Assembly (NCBI GenBank): GCA_019418605.1
Contig: DYBN01000066.1
Span: 1 to 38,151, forward strand
Direction: 5' to 3'
Length of the DNA stretch: 38,151 nucleotides
Origin: Sutterella sp.
GTDB taxonomy: Bacteria > Pseudomonadota > Gammaproteobacteria > Burkholderiales > Burkholderiaceae_F
Shown in pieces: positions 31,182-38,151 of the stretch. Within the stretch, counting starts at the first letter, position 1. Every line of letters begins with the position of its first letter. The notes under the pieces were generated by a model. The model did not search any database. It was not told where the DNA came from and worked only from the letters and a program-made list of their open reading frames with translations. The position numbers and the translations under genes were made by a program.

Positions 31182-31698
31182 TCGAGAGCAGCCTTGCCTT
31201 TTGGCGGTCAAACTCGTCGCGCGAAATGAGCCCCTTTTCAAGAAGACGCTCAAGTTCAGCAAGTGCCGCAAGGGTTTGATCGGGGCTCGATGCGGCCTGG
31301 GAGAGGGAAAGCGCTCGAGCGTTGCCGTCTGGCGCTGCATCGGGGTTGGGCCCGTAGCGGTTGGCGCCTTCGGCGCTTGACAGGCACCCCATGATGAGCG
31401 CCATGACCTGCCCCACGAGCGGGATAAAAAAGACAAGCGCCCAGGCGCCCGTGCGGCCCACGTCGTGCAGCCGCCGCACCAGTGCGGAAAAGAAAAGGAG
31501 GTAGCAGGCAAAAAGATAGAGGCTTGCCGCAAAGACAAAGCCCTCGGAGTACCAAAACGAGGCTGCGTCCGTGTACTGATAGACGGCAGCCGGCAGGACG
31601 TTTGTGAGCGTGAGCGTCACAAAAACCGTCAGCCAGTACGTGCGCCTCGGAATCCGGCCTGAAAAGCTCGGCACCAGCGCGTCGCTCAATACGCTCAT
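31177..31698 (-). CDS. DUF805 membrane protein with SHOCT-like tail
   Basis: The 173-aa protein begins with the DUF805 pattern (SFSGRIPRRTYWLTVFVT). It has about three or four membrane helices in residues 20-110 and the family motif RRLHDVGRTGAW, followed by FIPLVGQVMALIMGCL. After a Pro/Ala-rich linker, the last ~30 residues (LAELERLLEKGLISRDEFDRQ...) resemble a SHOCT helix pair. The function of DUF805 is not known. It lies after bamC in the same direction with a 176-nt gap. The start ATG 31698 has AGAGGAG 3-5 nt upstream. Confidence 0.85.
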   Translation of the reverse strand: MSVLSDALVPSFSGRIPRRTYWLTVFVTLTLTNVLPAAVYQYTDAASFWYSEGFVFAASLYLFACYLLFFSALVRRLHDVGRTGAWALVFFIPLVGQVMALIMGCLSSAEGANRYGPNPDAAPDGNARALSLSQAASSPDQTLAALAELERLLEKGLISRDEFDRQKARLLSS

Positions 31699-31739
31699 GA
31701 CTCCTCTTTGCGTGCTTGCAAAACAAAGCTAAGGCGCGA

Positions 31740-31772
31740 GGGGCGCGAAAAAAACGTTTCTTTCGCAGCCCC
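31740..31772 (-). other. Hairpin upstream of DUF805 gene; hairpins in the bamC-DUF805 gap
   Basis: GGGGC(T)GCGAAA (31772-31761 on -) pairs with TTTCGCGCCCC (31750-31740) with one bulge, 42 nt before the DUF805 start, without a T-run. Nearer bamC, CCGGGCGC/GCGCCCGG (about 31837-31864) forms another perfect stem whose T-rich flank lies on the wrong side for the - strand. No gene is visible in the gap. Confidence 0.4.
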
Positions 31773-31874
31773 GGGCGCGCCGCTCTCAATCAATAGGCGT
31801 GGAGAAAAACTTCTCCGGCCTCTCCTTTTTTTAACACCGGGCGCGCGCAGCCTGCGGCGCCCGGCAAAAAAGAA

Positions 31875-33032
31875 TCAGCGCGTCTGCTCGCCCACAAGCG
31901 TCAGGATGCGCGGCGCCACGCCCGTTTCGTCGGCGCGGCCGTCGACCGAGAGCACGGTCACGCGCGTCGTGTCGCCTTCGGGAGCAAGGCGCAGGCGGTA
32001 CTGCACGGGCTCGACGTTCTTGGTCTTTGAGAAGAGGTTTGCAAAGAACCCTTGCTCGGACTTCTTCTGCGCCTCGTAGTCGGGATCAAGATAGCTGATG
32101 ATGAAGACGCCCTGGCTGCGGTCGCGGTCGACCACTTCAAAGCCCGCGCGGTCAAGCGCAACGCCCACGCGCCTCCAGGCGCGGTCAAAGGGTTCGCTGA
32201 TGAGCACCGACTCGGGATTGCCCTCGGCGTCATTGATCACCTCGCTCATGGGCTTGTACTTGATCGCCTCGAGTTCGTCGAGCTGCACCTGCTCCTGGGG
32301 CTTGGCCGAGGGATTGAACTCGTGCTCGAGCTGCTGGGCAAGCTTGGTGAGCATCACGGCCTCAAGCTCGGGGTCCGAGGGGCCGGGCTGCCAGATGGTC
32401 GAATCCTGCTGCGGTCCCTTGAGAACCTCCACCATCTGCCGGTGCGTGATGTAGATGTTGGTCGTGCCGTCATCGGCGCGCTCCATGCGGGCGCGGTACT
32501 GATCACGCGTGCCCGTGTCGTAGACAAAGTCAATGGCTTTGCCGAGCGTGGCGCGGATGATGTCCTTGGGGAGGTTGGCCTTGTTCTCCGCCCATTCAGT
32601 CTGCATGACGCCCGTGGTGGAGTCCTGGCTCTTGACGATAAGCCCCACGGTCGCCCAGAAGTCCTGCAGAAGCGGCCAGACCTTTTCGGGCGGTTCGTTT
32701 ACATGCACGTAGCGCACGGCGCCCTCGCGCACAACCTTTGCCACCTCGGTCTGCGGGAGCACTTCGCTCGGAACTTCGCCGTTTGCGATTGCCTGCTGCT
32801 GCGCCTTGGCGGCTTCGGCATTGGCGCTCACGATCTGCGGGCGGGTCGGGATGTTGTAGCGGTCGGTACGCGAGATCTGGTCGAGATCCGGCGGGATCTC
32901 AAGCGGAGCACGTGAATTGGAGGACTCGTACTGAACCTTCTCGTCGGTAAAGTCAATTCCAAGAGCCGAGCAGCCCGACAGAGCAACCACGACGGAAGCT
33001 GCAGCAGCCGCACGCAAAGCGTGTGTAACCAT
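31875..33032 (-). CDS. bamC: Outer membrane assembly lipoprotein BamC
   Basis: BamC is an accessory lipoprotein of the BAM complex that inserts outer-membrane proteins. The 385-aa protein has a lipoprotein signal peptide with lipobox LSGC and lipidated Cys 21. The unstructured N-terminal segment that contacts BamD holds the typical VQYESSNSRAPLEIPPDL. Two helix-grip domains follow (about 110-230 and 270-385). It is next to dapA, as nlpB is in E. coli. The start ATG 33032 fits the signal peptide. A good promoter lies at 33114-33142, behind the dapA terminator. Confidence 0.9.
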   Translation of the reverse strand: MVTHALRAAAAASVVVALSGCSALGIDFTDEKVQYESSNSRAPLEIPPDLDQISRTDRYNIPTRPQIVSANAEAAKAQQQAIANGEVPSEVLPQTEVAKVVREGAVRYVHVNEPPEKVWPLLQDFWATVGLIVKSQDSTTGVMQTEWAENKANLPKDIIRATLGKAIDFVYDTGTRDQYRARMERADDGTTNIYITHRQMVEVLKGPQQDSTIWQPGPSDPELEAVMLTKLAQQLEHEFNPSAKPQEQVQLDELEAIKYKPMSEVINDAEGNPESVLISEPFDRAWRRVGVALDRAGFEVVDRDRSQGVFIISYLDPDYEAQKKSEQGFFANLFSKTKNVEPVQYRLRLAPEGDTTRVTVLSVDGRADETGVAPRILTLVGEQTR

Positions 33033-33113
33033 ATTCGATGTCAATCCTAAAAAGCGCCTCCCGCGAACCGGGGCAAACCCGGCCGGCAGCAGGCGCAAAT
33101 AAAGAGTCACGCA

Positions 33114-33142
33114 AGTTTAGCAAAAGCCTTCCCGGGCAGAAA
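33114..33142 (-). promoter_or_regulatory. Promoter of bamC
   Basis: On the - strand TTTCTG (33142-33137), a 17-nt spacer and TAAACT (33119-33114) with an extended TGC in front. It lies about 80 nt before the bamC start and after the dapA terminator. Confidence 0.5.
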
Positions 33143-33178
33143 CCGGGCCGAGTGGCTTGCAAAGGCGCCATTTGTCAC

Positions 33179-33232
33179 AAAAAAAGTCGCGCCCGCGTCT
33201 TGTTTTGCAATTTGAAACAAGTCGCACGGACG
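33179..33232 (-). terminator. Terminator of dapA
   Basis: On the - strand CTTGTTT pairs perfectly with AAACAAG around a 9-nt loop, with an imperfect outer GC stem, then seven T residues (A-run 33179-33185 on +). It lies 55 nt after the dapA stop. Confidence 0.7.
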
Positions 33233-33287
33233 CAACTTGAGGCGCCGGCTCGCCAAGACAGGCGCGCTTTGAAATTAAAACCCCGTG

Positions 33288-34181
33288 TTAGAAGATGACG
33301 CCCGACTCGCGCATGGCGGCCTCAAGCACGGGCATGTTCGCCTCCGAGAGCATCGTCAGCGGCAGCCGGATGCCCGGGCCGATGCGGCCCATGCGGTAGA
33401 GCGCCCACTTGGGCGCCACCGGATTGGGCTCGCAAAAGAGCTTCTGGTGCAGCGGCATCATCCGGTCGTTGAGCGCACGCGCGGCGCTTGCGTTGCCCGC
33501 CACCGCGGCCGAGGCCATCTCGTGCATCTCGCGCGGCATCAAGTTGGCGGTAACGGAAATCACGCCGCTGCCGCCCACGAGCATAAGCGCCAGGGCCGAG
33601 TCGTCGTTGCCCGAGTAAAGGGCAAACTCCTTGCCGCCTGCTGCCGCAGGAAGCCGCCGCAGAAGGTCGATCGCGCGCGCAATGTCGCCCGTGGCGTCCT
33701 TGAGGCCCACGATGTTGTCAATCTGCGCAAGCCGCAGCACCGTGTCGTTTTTAAGATCCGCCACAGTGCGGCCGGGCACGTTGTAGAGAATGACTGGAAT
33801 GTCGACGGCCTCGGCAATGGTGCGAAAGTGCCTGTAGAGCCCTTCCTGCGTGGGCTTGTTGTAGTAGGGAACAACCTGAAGCGAAGCGTCGGCGCCGGCC
33901 TTTTTGGCCTCGCGAGTGAGCTCAATGGCTTCCATCGTCGAGTTGCCGCCCGTGCCCGCCACGACCGGCACGCGCCCGGCGGCCGTCTTCACCACGAAGG
34001 CGATCACCTCGTTGTGCTCTTCAACCGTGAGCGTGGGCGACTCGCCCGTGGTGCCGACGGCCACGATGCCGTCGGTTCCGGACTCGACGTGCCACTCGAC
34101 CAACTTCGCAAGCGCCTCGTAGTCGACCGAACCGTCTTCGTGCATGGGCGTCACCAGCGCCACCAAAGATCCCTGAATCAT
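33288..34181 (-). CDS. dapA: 4-hydroxy-tetrahydrodipicolinate synthase DapA
   Basis: DapA condenses pyruvate with aspartate semialdehyde, the first step of diaminopimelate/lysine synthesis. The 297-aa TIM barrel starts MIQGSLVALVTPM. It shows GTTGESPTL, the catalytic Tyr in LYNVPGRT, the Schiff-base Lys in IVGLKDATGD and YSGNDDSAL. It starts 27 nt after accD with an AGGGAGA site and is probably co-transcribed with it. The other dap genes of the succinylase branch lie about 13 kb away in this window. No lysine riboswitch is seen; the gap is too short. Confidence 0.96.
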   Translation of the reverse strand: MIQGSLVALVTPMHEDGSVDYEALAKLVEWHVESGTDGIVAVGTTGESPTLTVEEHNEVIAFVVKTAAGRVPVVAGTGGNSTMEAIELTREAKKAGADASLQVVPYYNKPTQEGLYRHFRTIAEAVDIPVILYNVPGRTVADLKNDTVLRLAQIDNIVGLKDATGDIARAIDLLRRLPAAAGGKEFALYSGNDDSALALMLVGGSGVISVTANLMPREMHEMASAAVAGNASAARALNDRMMPLHQKLFCEPNPVAPKWALYRMGRIGPGIRLPLTMLSEANMPVLEAAMRESGVIF

Positions 34182-34208
34182 TGTCTTATCTCCCTAAAAA
34201 ATGCGTCA

Positions 34209-35093
34209 TCAGACCGAAGGAGTCGGCTTGTCGCACAAAAGCGCCACAAGTTCGGAGACGACCGCGCGCAGGTCGCGCCGATCGACGATCATGTCGATGG
34301 CCCCCTTCTCAAGGAGCATCTCCGAGCGCTGAAAGCCCTCGGGGAGCTTTTCGCGCACGGTCTGCTCGATCACGCGGGGACCGGCAAAGCCGATCAAGGC
34401 GTGGGGCTCTGCAATCACCACGTCGCCCATGAAGGCAAACGAGGCGGAAACGCCGCCCATGGTCGGATCGGTGAGAACCGACACGTAAGGAATGCGGGCG
34501 CGCTCCAAAAGCCCCACGGCGGCGTTGGTCTTTGCCATCTGCATAAGAGACAAGAGTCCCTCCTGCATGCGCGCTCCGCCCGTGCTCGTAAACGTCACAA
34601 AGGGAATGTGCTCTTTAAGAGAGCGCTCAACGCCCAGCACAAAGCGCTCGCCCACGACGCTGCCCATCGAGCCGCCCATGAAGCCAAACTCAAAGGCCGC
34701 GGCCACGATGGGCTGCCGGCGCAACTCGCCCCTCATCACCACGAGCGCGTCGCTCTCGCCGGTCTTTTTGCCGGCCGCGTCGAGCCTTTCCGGATAGGGC
34801 TTGGAGTCGACGAACTCAAGCGGGTCCACGGGCTTGATGTCAGAGCCGATCTCCTCGTGCGTTCCCTTCCAGTCAAGAAAAGCCTGCAGTCTGTCCCTGG
34901 CGCTCAGACGCATGTGGTAGCCGCACTTGGGACACACGCGCAACGACTCCTGCAGCTCCTCCTTGTAGAGCACCTGATCGCAGTGCGGGCACTTCATCCA
35001 GAGTCCCGCCGGGATCGGACTTTTCTTCTTGGGTTCGGAGGCAGACGGGGTGCGGGAAGAAATACTGGGAATAATCCGTGTGAGCCAGCTCAT
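34209..35093 (-). CDS. accD: Acetyl-CoA carboxylase carboxyltransferase subunit beta
   Basis: AccD with AccA transfers CO2 from biotin to acetyl-CoA, the first step of fatty acid synthesis. The 294-aa protein has the zinc finger C35, C38, C54, C57 (MKCPHCDQ...VCPKCGYHM). The crotonase-like core includes SGGARMQEGLLSLMQMAK-like sequence (here STGGARMQEG), TDPTMGGVSASFA and ALIGFAGPRVIEQTVREKLP (20-residue excerpt). In many betaproteobacteria accD is with trpA and folC; here it precedes dapA at 27 nt. A TAGAAT -10-like element lies about 145 nt upstream. Confidence 0.95.
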   Translation of the reverse strand: MSWLTRIIPSISSRTPSASEPKKKSPIPAGLWMKCPHCDQVLYKEELQESLRVCPKCGYHMRLSARDRLQAFLDWKGTHEEIGSDIKPVDPLEFVDSKPYPERLDAAGKKTGESDALVVMRGELRRQPIVAAAFEFGFMGGSMGSVVGERFVLGVERSLKEHIPFVTFTSTGGARMQEGLLSLMQMAKTNAAVGLLERARIPYVSVLTDPTMGGVSASFAFMGDVVIAEPHALIGFAGPRVIEQTVREKLPEGFQRSEMLLEKGAIDMIVDRRDLRAVVSELVALLCDKPTPSV

Positions 35094-35236
35094 GGGTAAA
35101 TCTCGAAAAAACCGGAAACGGTGCGCTCGGGCTCAGATAAAAAAGCGCCAAAAAACGAGGGACGCAAACGAGAGGCAGCAATCAAAGCGCCGCACAAGCA
35201 GCTTTCGCCGCCCGCGCCCCGAGCACAAGCCAACAT

Positions 35237-35242
35237 ATTCTA
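35237..35242 (-). promoter_or_regulatory. Candidate -10 of accD-dapA
   Basis: TAGAAT on the - strand, five of six consensus bases, about 145 nt before accD. No clear -35. The rest of the 226-nt gap shows only a CCGGCGC/GCGCCGG hairpin next to the dehydrogenase gene's end. Confidence 0.3.
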
Positions 35243-35319
35243 ACGGCGAAAAGAGCCGCGCGTTTTGCCCCGCCCGCCGACTCGGGCAGGAACGCGCCGG
35301 CGCGTGAGGGCGCCGGGCT

Positions 35320-36048
35320 TTAATTTCGAATGGGAAGGCGCTTCCAAACCCAGCCCGGCACAAGGCGCCAGAAAAAGACAAGAAGCCGGTAGCGCCAGTC
35401 GACGGTGACGACGCGCTTATTTTTCTCAACGCCGTCAACGAGCGCCCGGGCAACCAATTCGGCCGAAAGCATCATCGGGTAGCGCTTGCCGTCGTGCAGA
35501 AAAGGTGTATCGACAAAGCCAGGCCGCACGTCGGTGATCCGCATGGGGCATCCGCGCATGTAGGAGAGCTGCTCGACGGCCTCAAGATAGGTATTTTGAA
35601 AGCGCTTGGACGCCGAATAAGCGGCTGCCGCGCCAAGCCCCTTGGTGCCTGCAATGGAGGTGATGGCGCAGATGTGCCCGCCTCCTTTTCGGGCGAAGTA
35701 GTCGAACGCCGCGTCGATCATGCGCACAAAGCCCGCCACGTTCGTTTTGACGACGTCTTCTTCAATGCCAGCGTTCAAAATCACGTTCTGGCTGCCGATG
35801 CCCGAGCTGTGCACGTAGACGTCCATGCCGCCGAGCTCATCGATCAACGCGGCGAGCTCTTCTGCAGCGTTTTCGGCCCTGACGTCGATGACGCGCATGC
35901 AGATGCGATCGGGCGCCGTTGCCTGCAGGTCCTCCAACTTTTCGCGGCGCCGCCCGGCAATGGCAACCCGCCAGCCGCGCTGCACGAAGAGCCGGGCCGC
36001 TTCATAACCGATGCCCGACGTGGCGCCGACAATCACTGCCTTTTTCAT
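35320..36048 (-). CDS. Short-chain dehydrogenase/reductase (SDR)
   Basis: The 242-aa protein is a classical SDR. The NAD(P)-binding GATSGIG is at 8-14, followed by the basic GRRREKLED, which favours NADP(H). D55-V56, HSSGIG in place of NNAG, the catalytic Asn 103 (KTNVAG), Ser 131 and Y144-x3-K148 (AYSASK) are all present. The C-terminus ends in a hydrophobic/basic stretch (LLVFFWRLVPGWVWKRL), suggesting membrane association. The substrate is unknown. The start ATG 36048 has AGAGGA 6 nt upstream. Confidence 0.88.
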   Translation of the reverse strand: MKKAVIVGATSGIGYEAARLFVQRGWRVAIAGRRREKLEDLQATAPDRICMRVIDVRAENAAEELAALIDELGGMDVYVHSSGIGSQNVILNAGIEEDVVKTNVAGFVRMIDAAFDYFARKGGGHICAITSIAGTKGLGAAAAYSASKRFQNTYLEAVEQLSYMRGCPMRITDVRPGFVDTPFLHDGKRYPMMLSAELVARALVDGVEKNKRVVTVDWRYRLLVFFWRLVPGWVWKRLPIRN

Positions 36049-36186
36049 GGAATATCCTCTTTTTGCTGCGGATTTGTTTGAGTTCAAGGATGGATTGTGA
36101 ACCAAAACAAGCCCCGCGGGAGGCTGCGGGCCTGGCAAAAGGCTCAAGCGCCGGCGTATGCGAAGAACGAAAAAAGCAGAAAGCGC

Positions 36187-36210
36187 AAAAAGGGCCCCGC
36201 GAGGGGGCCC
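36187..36210 (-). terminator. Terminator of the dps-like gene
   Basis: On the - strand GGGCCCC pairs perfectly with GGGGCCC (36210-36204/36198-36192) around a 5-nt loop, followed by TTTTT. It lies 33 nt after the stop. Confidence 0.85.
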
Positions 36211-36242
36211 GGTTCGGCGTGCTTTCTTTTGAGAAGACGTCC

Positions 36243-36758
36243 TTATTTGGCCTTGCAGCAGCTCTTTTGCATGGCGCTCAAGAACCACAGATCCTTGGCG
36301 TACTTGGCAAGGTAGTCCTCAAACTGCGAGACGAGCAGGTAGTCGCCGAATTCGTCAGCGCCCTTGCGGATTTCCTGCGCGAGGGCCTGCATGAGGCGCA
36401 TGTCGCTCTCGACGATCTGCAGCACTTCGCTCACGGGATAGTCGCGCACTTCAATCTCTTTGATCGTGGCCATCTTGAGATAGTCGGCCATGCGCGCCAC
36501 CGGGAACTTGCCGCGCATCTTGCAGGCTTCGGCCACGGCGTCGAACTGCTCGTTGACTTCGTCATAGAGCCCTTCGGTGTACTCGTGCACCTGAACGAAG
36601 GCGCTGCCGACCACGTTCCAGTGCAGGTTATGAAGCTTGACGTTCCAGACGGCAAGATTGGCAAGATAGACAAGGAAGGGGCAGGAAGCGGCCTTGTCAG
36701 CATTGCCGGCATTCATCTCACAGGCGCCGGCGGCCATGTTCTTTTCACAGCAGGTCAT
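36243..36758 (-). CDS. dps: Dps/ferritin-like protein with Cys-rich termini
   Basis: Dps proteins form dodecamers that oxidise and store iron using peroxide and so protect DNA. The 171-aa sequence has the family core: KLHNLHWNVVGSAFVQVHEY, then LYDEVNEQFDAVAE, holding the intersubunit ferroxidase His, Asp and Glu. The N-terminus is unusual, with C3, C4, C13 and C26 and little of the usual basic tail, and the C-terminus ends in SCCKAK (C167-C168). These cysteines could bind metal, form disulfides or sense redox state. The start ATG 36758 has AAAGGAGA about 6 nt upstream. The promoter carries two OxyR-like sites. Confidence 0.88.
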   Translation of the reverse strand: MTCCEKNMAAGACEMNAGNADKAASCPFLVYLANLAVWNVKLHNLHWNVVGSAFVQVHEYTEGLYDEVNEQFDAVAEACKMRGKFPVARMADYLKMATIKEIEVRDYPVSEVLQIVESDMRLMQALAQEIRKGADEFGDYLLVSQFEDYLAKYAKDLWFLSAMQKSCCKAK

Positions 36759-36783
36759 GATTTTTCTCCTTTCAAATCAAGGT

Positions 36784-36800
36784 GATCAACTTTGTTGATC
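36784..36800. promoter_or_regulatory. Inverted repeat in the dps 5' leader
   Basis: GATCAAC (36784-36790) and GTTGATC (36794-36800) form a perfect 7-bp inverted repeat with a 3-nt centre, 25 nt upstream of the start codon. It could be a second operator or an mRNA hairpin near the ribosome binding site. It is not the FNR arrangement TTGAT-N4-ATCAA. Confidence 0.5.
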
Positions 36801-36813
36801 TGTTGAGAGGAAG

Positions 36814-36841
36814 TCTATAGAGGGGTTGCATGATAGTCCAA
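36814..36841 (-). promoter_or_regulatory. Promoter of the dps-like gene
   Basis: On the - strand TTGGAC (36841-36836), a 16-nt spacer and TATAGA (36819-36814). The poor -35 overlaps the proximal OxyR-like site, as in activator-dependent promoters. Confidence 0.5.
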
Positions 36842-36877
36842 TACTATTTTTAATTTCCTTTGATAGTGATTTTCTAT
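36833..36877 (-). promoter_or_regulatory. Pair of OxyR-like binding sites upstream of dps
   Basis: ATAG-N7-CTAT occurs twice and perfectly, at 36833-36847 and 36862-36877 (ATAG 36863-36866, CTAT 36874-36877). OxyR binds four ATAG/CTAT-type elements. Normally the two pairs are separated by 7 nt; here the spacer is 15 nt, so the pairs are 30 bp apart, nearly three helical turns. OxyR activating a peroxide-defence dps gene is well established in other bacteria; assignment here is by motif. Confidence 0.7.
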
Positions 36878-37053
36878 TTTTCTGCCGACATCTGCCCTCT
36901 CCTCGATTTGCCGCCCGGCAAACGCGCGGCTCCGCTCGTCTTCGCTTTTGCCCCCTCTTTTGTCCCCCTCCTGCTTCCCGCCCTGCCGCTATGATGTCGC
37001 TCCTTCTTCAAGCGCAAAGACCCGCCCGCGCACAAAACCCGACACTCTGTCTT

Positions 37054-38067
37054 ATGCACGAAATCCCCGAGCTTTCCGCGGCTCCCATGGAGGGCCTTAC
37101 CACTGTTGTCTACCGCAGGCTTCATGCCGCCATGTTTGGCGGCGCCGACCGCTACTACACGCCCTTTGTCACGCCCACGCGCGAGCCGCGCTTTACGGCG
37201 CGGCAGCTGCGCGAAGTCGCGCCCGAATCAAACGCGGGGCTAGCCGTCATCCCGCAGCTTCTCACGCGCAGGGCCGAGGATTTCCTCTGGGCGGTGCGCG
37301 CGCTTGCCGACATGGGCTATGAGGAAGTCAACCTCAACTGCGGGTGCCCGGCCGGGACGGTCGTTGCCAAGGGAAAAGGAGCGGGGTTTCTGGGGGAACC
37401 CGAAGCCATGCGCGAATTTTTCGACGTAGTCTTTGGCCGCCCTCTTCCCATCGCCGTGTCGGTCAAGACGCGCCTGGGGCTCAAAAGCGAAGAGGAGTTC
37501 CCGGACCTTGTCGCGCTTTTTAACGACTATCCCTTTTCGCGCGTCATCGTGCATGCGCGCATTCGAAGCGACTACTACAAGGGGGACGCCCGGTGGGACG
37601 CCCTTGCGCGCGAAGTGCCGCACCTGCGGGCCCCTCTTGGCGTCAACGGAGACTTGATCACAAAATACGACCTTTTGCGCGCCGCAGAACGATTTTCCTG
37701 CGCCCCCGCGGGCCTCTCCGAAATCATGGTCGGGCGTGCGCTTATGGCCGATCCCGCTTTGTTTCGCAAGTGCAAAGGCGGGCCTGCGGCCGACAAGGCC
37801 TCCATTTTTGCCTTTCACCAGGCTCTGTTTGATGCCTACGAGAAGCTCTTTGAGAGCCGGCGCAACGCGATGATGCGCATGAAGGAGTACTGGTTTTTCC
37901 AAAGCTGCCTCTTTGGGACCGAGGAAGAATCTGCGGCCCTTGCGCGCGCCATGAAGGCCGTCAACCGCTCAAAAGACCCGGCTGATTTTGACCGCCGCAT
38001 TCAAGCGCTTATCGAAGACTTCACGCTTCTTGAAGAGGCGCGCTGGGGTTGGAGAAAGCCCCTCTAA
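37054..38067 (+). CDS. tRNA-dihydrouridine synthase (DusC-like)
   Basis: This FMN-dependent TIM-barrel enzyme reduces specific uridines in tRNA to dihydrouridine. The 337-aa protein has APMEGLTTVVYR near the N-terminus, the catalytic Cys 98 in NLNCGCPAGTVVAKGKGAGF (20-residue excerpt), VKTRLG and the phosphate-binding VNGDL and IMVGRALMADP. The GCPA-x-TV pattern and the C-terminal helical domain are closest to DusC, but the subtype is not certain. I choose ATG 37054; no clear ribosome binding site is visible and the frame stays open to 36826. The gene is divergent from dps; the 295-nt gap holds the dps control region. Confidence 0.88.
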   Translation: MHEIPELSAAPMEGLTTVVYRRLHAAMFGGADRYYTPFVTPTREPRFTARQLREVAPESNAGLAVIPQLLTRRAEDFLWAVRALADMGYEEVNLNCGCPAGTVVAKGKGAGFLGEPEAMREFFDVVFGRPLPIAVSVKTRLGLKSEEEFPDLVALFNDYPFSRVIVHARIRSDYYKGDARWDALAREVPHLRAPLGVNGDLITKYDLLRAAERFSCAPAGLSEIMVGRALMADPALFRKCKGGPAADKASIFAFHQALFDAYEKLFESRRNAMMRMKEYWFFQSCLFGTEEESAALARAMKAVNRSKDPADFDRRIQALIEDFTLLEEARWGWRKPL

Positions 38068-38151
38068 AGCCTCTTTAATCGCCCCGGCAGGAAAAGGGCT
38101 CTTCGTGGATGTGTGTGAAAGTCACGTGGCGTGAAAACAACATTTGATGAG

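Noticed and set aside
34182..34208. Lysine riboswitch before dapA
   Set aside because: Only 27 nt separate accD and dapA; such an element needs well over 100 nt.
33285..35099. 604-codon open frame on + opposite dapA and accD
   Set aside because: It mirrors two clear genes, is rich in His/Arg/Gly as expected for antisense frames in GC-rich DNA, and has no family-like sequence.
36784..36800. FNR/CRP box in the dps leader
   Set aside because: FNR sites read TTGAT-N4-ATCAA; here the arms have the opposite order (ATCAA...TTGAT).

Overview
The window looks like chromosomal DNA from a GC-rich betaproteobacterium of the order Burkholderiales. A gut-type Sutterellaceae member (Sutterella/Parasutterella-like) is my best guess, from the protein sequences and the gene orders smc-zipA-ligA, rpsP-rimM-trmD-rplS, dapC-dapD-dapE-prmB and dapA-bamC. 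No database search was possible, so the family-level placement is inference. About 30 protein genes are well supported. I see no rRNA, tRNA or CRISPR array.

Region 1-1626 is the only accessory-looking part. It is gene-poor and less GC-rich. It holds the tail of an unrecognised gene, a strong promoter with a flanking inverted repeat, a hicA toxin gene broken by two frameshifts, an intact hicB antitoxin gene, and the 5' part of a group II intron lying just downstream of the hicB terminator, with no reverse transcriptase.

Region 1627-8000: radA (-) diverges from lplT (+), with a perfect 10-bp inverted repeat around the likely lplT -10 element. Next come a PHP-domain exonuclease gene (-), a gamma-carbonic-anhydrase-like gene, hslO (Hsp33), and a small protein with a cold-shock-like fold and one C-terminal membrane helix.

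Region 8000-17700 is a long leftward block: smc, zipA, ligA, then rpsP, rimM, trmD, rplS (chromosome organisation, division, DNA ligation, ribosome and tRNA maturation). A strong terminator separates rpsP from rimM, which is not the usual layout.

Region 17960-25230 runs rightward: queF (queuosine), dapC-dapD-dapE (succinylase route to diaminopimelate and lysine), prmB (methylation of ribosomal protein uL3) and a YheS-type ABC-F ATPase. It ends at a bidirectional terminator shared with cstA.

Region 25300-36760 runs leftward. In transcription order it holds a Cys-rich dps-like gene, a short-chain dehydrogenase gene, accD-dapA, bamC, a DUF805 gene, a SlyD-like isomerase gene, a small unknown gene, psd-pssA (phosphatidylethanolamine synthesis), a fumarylacetoacetate-hydrolase-family gene and cstA. 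The dps-like promoter carries two perfect ATAG-N7-CTAT elements, which strongly suggest OxyR control. A tRNA-dihydrouridine synthase gene (+) closes the window.

I did not find a clearly new multi-gene system. The best leads are the toxin-less HicB with its operator, the terminator-associated intron fragment, the unusual OxyR-site spacing at the Cys-rich dps gene, the split rpsP operon, and a two-stem structure in the cstA leader.
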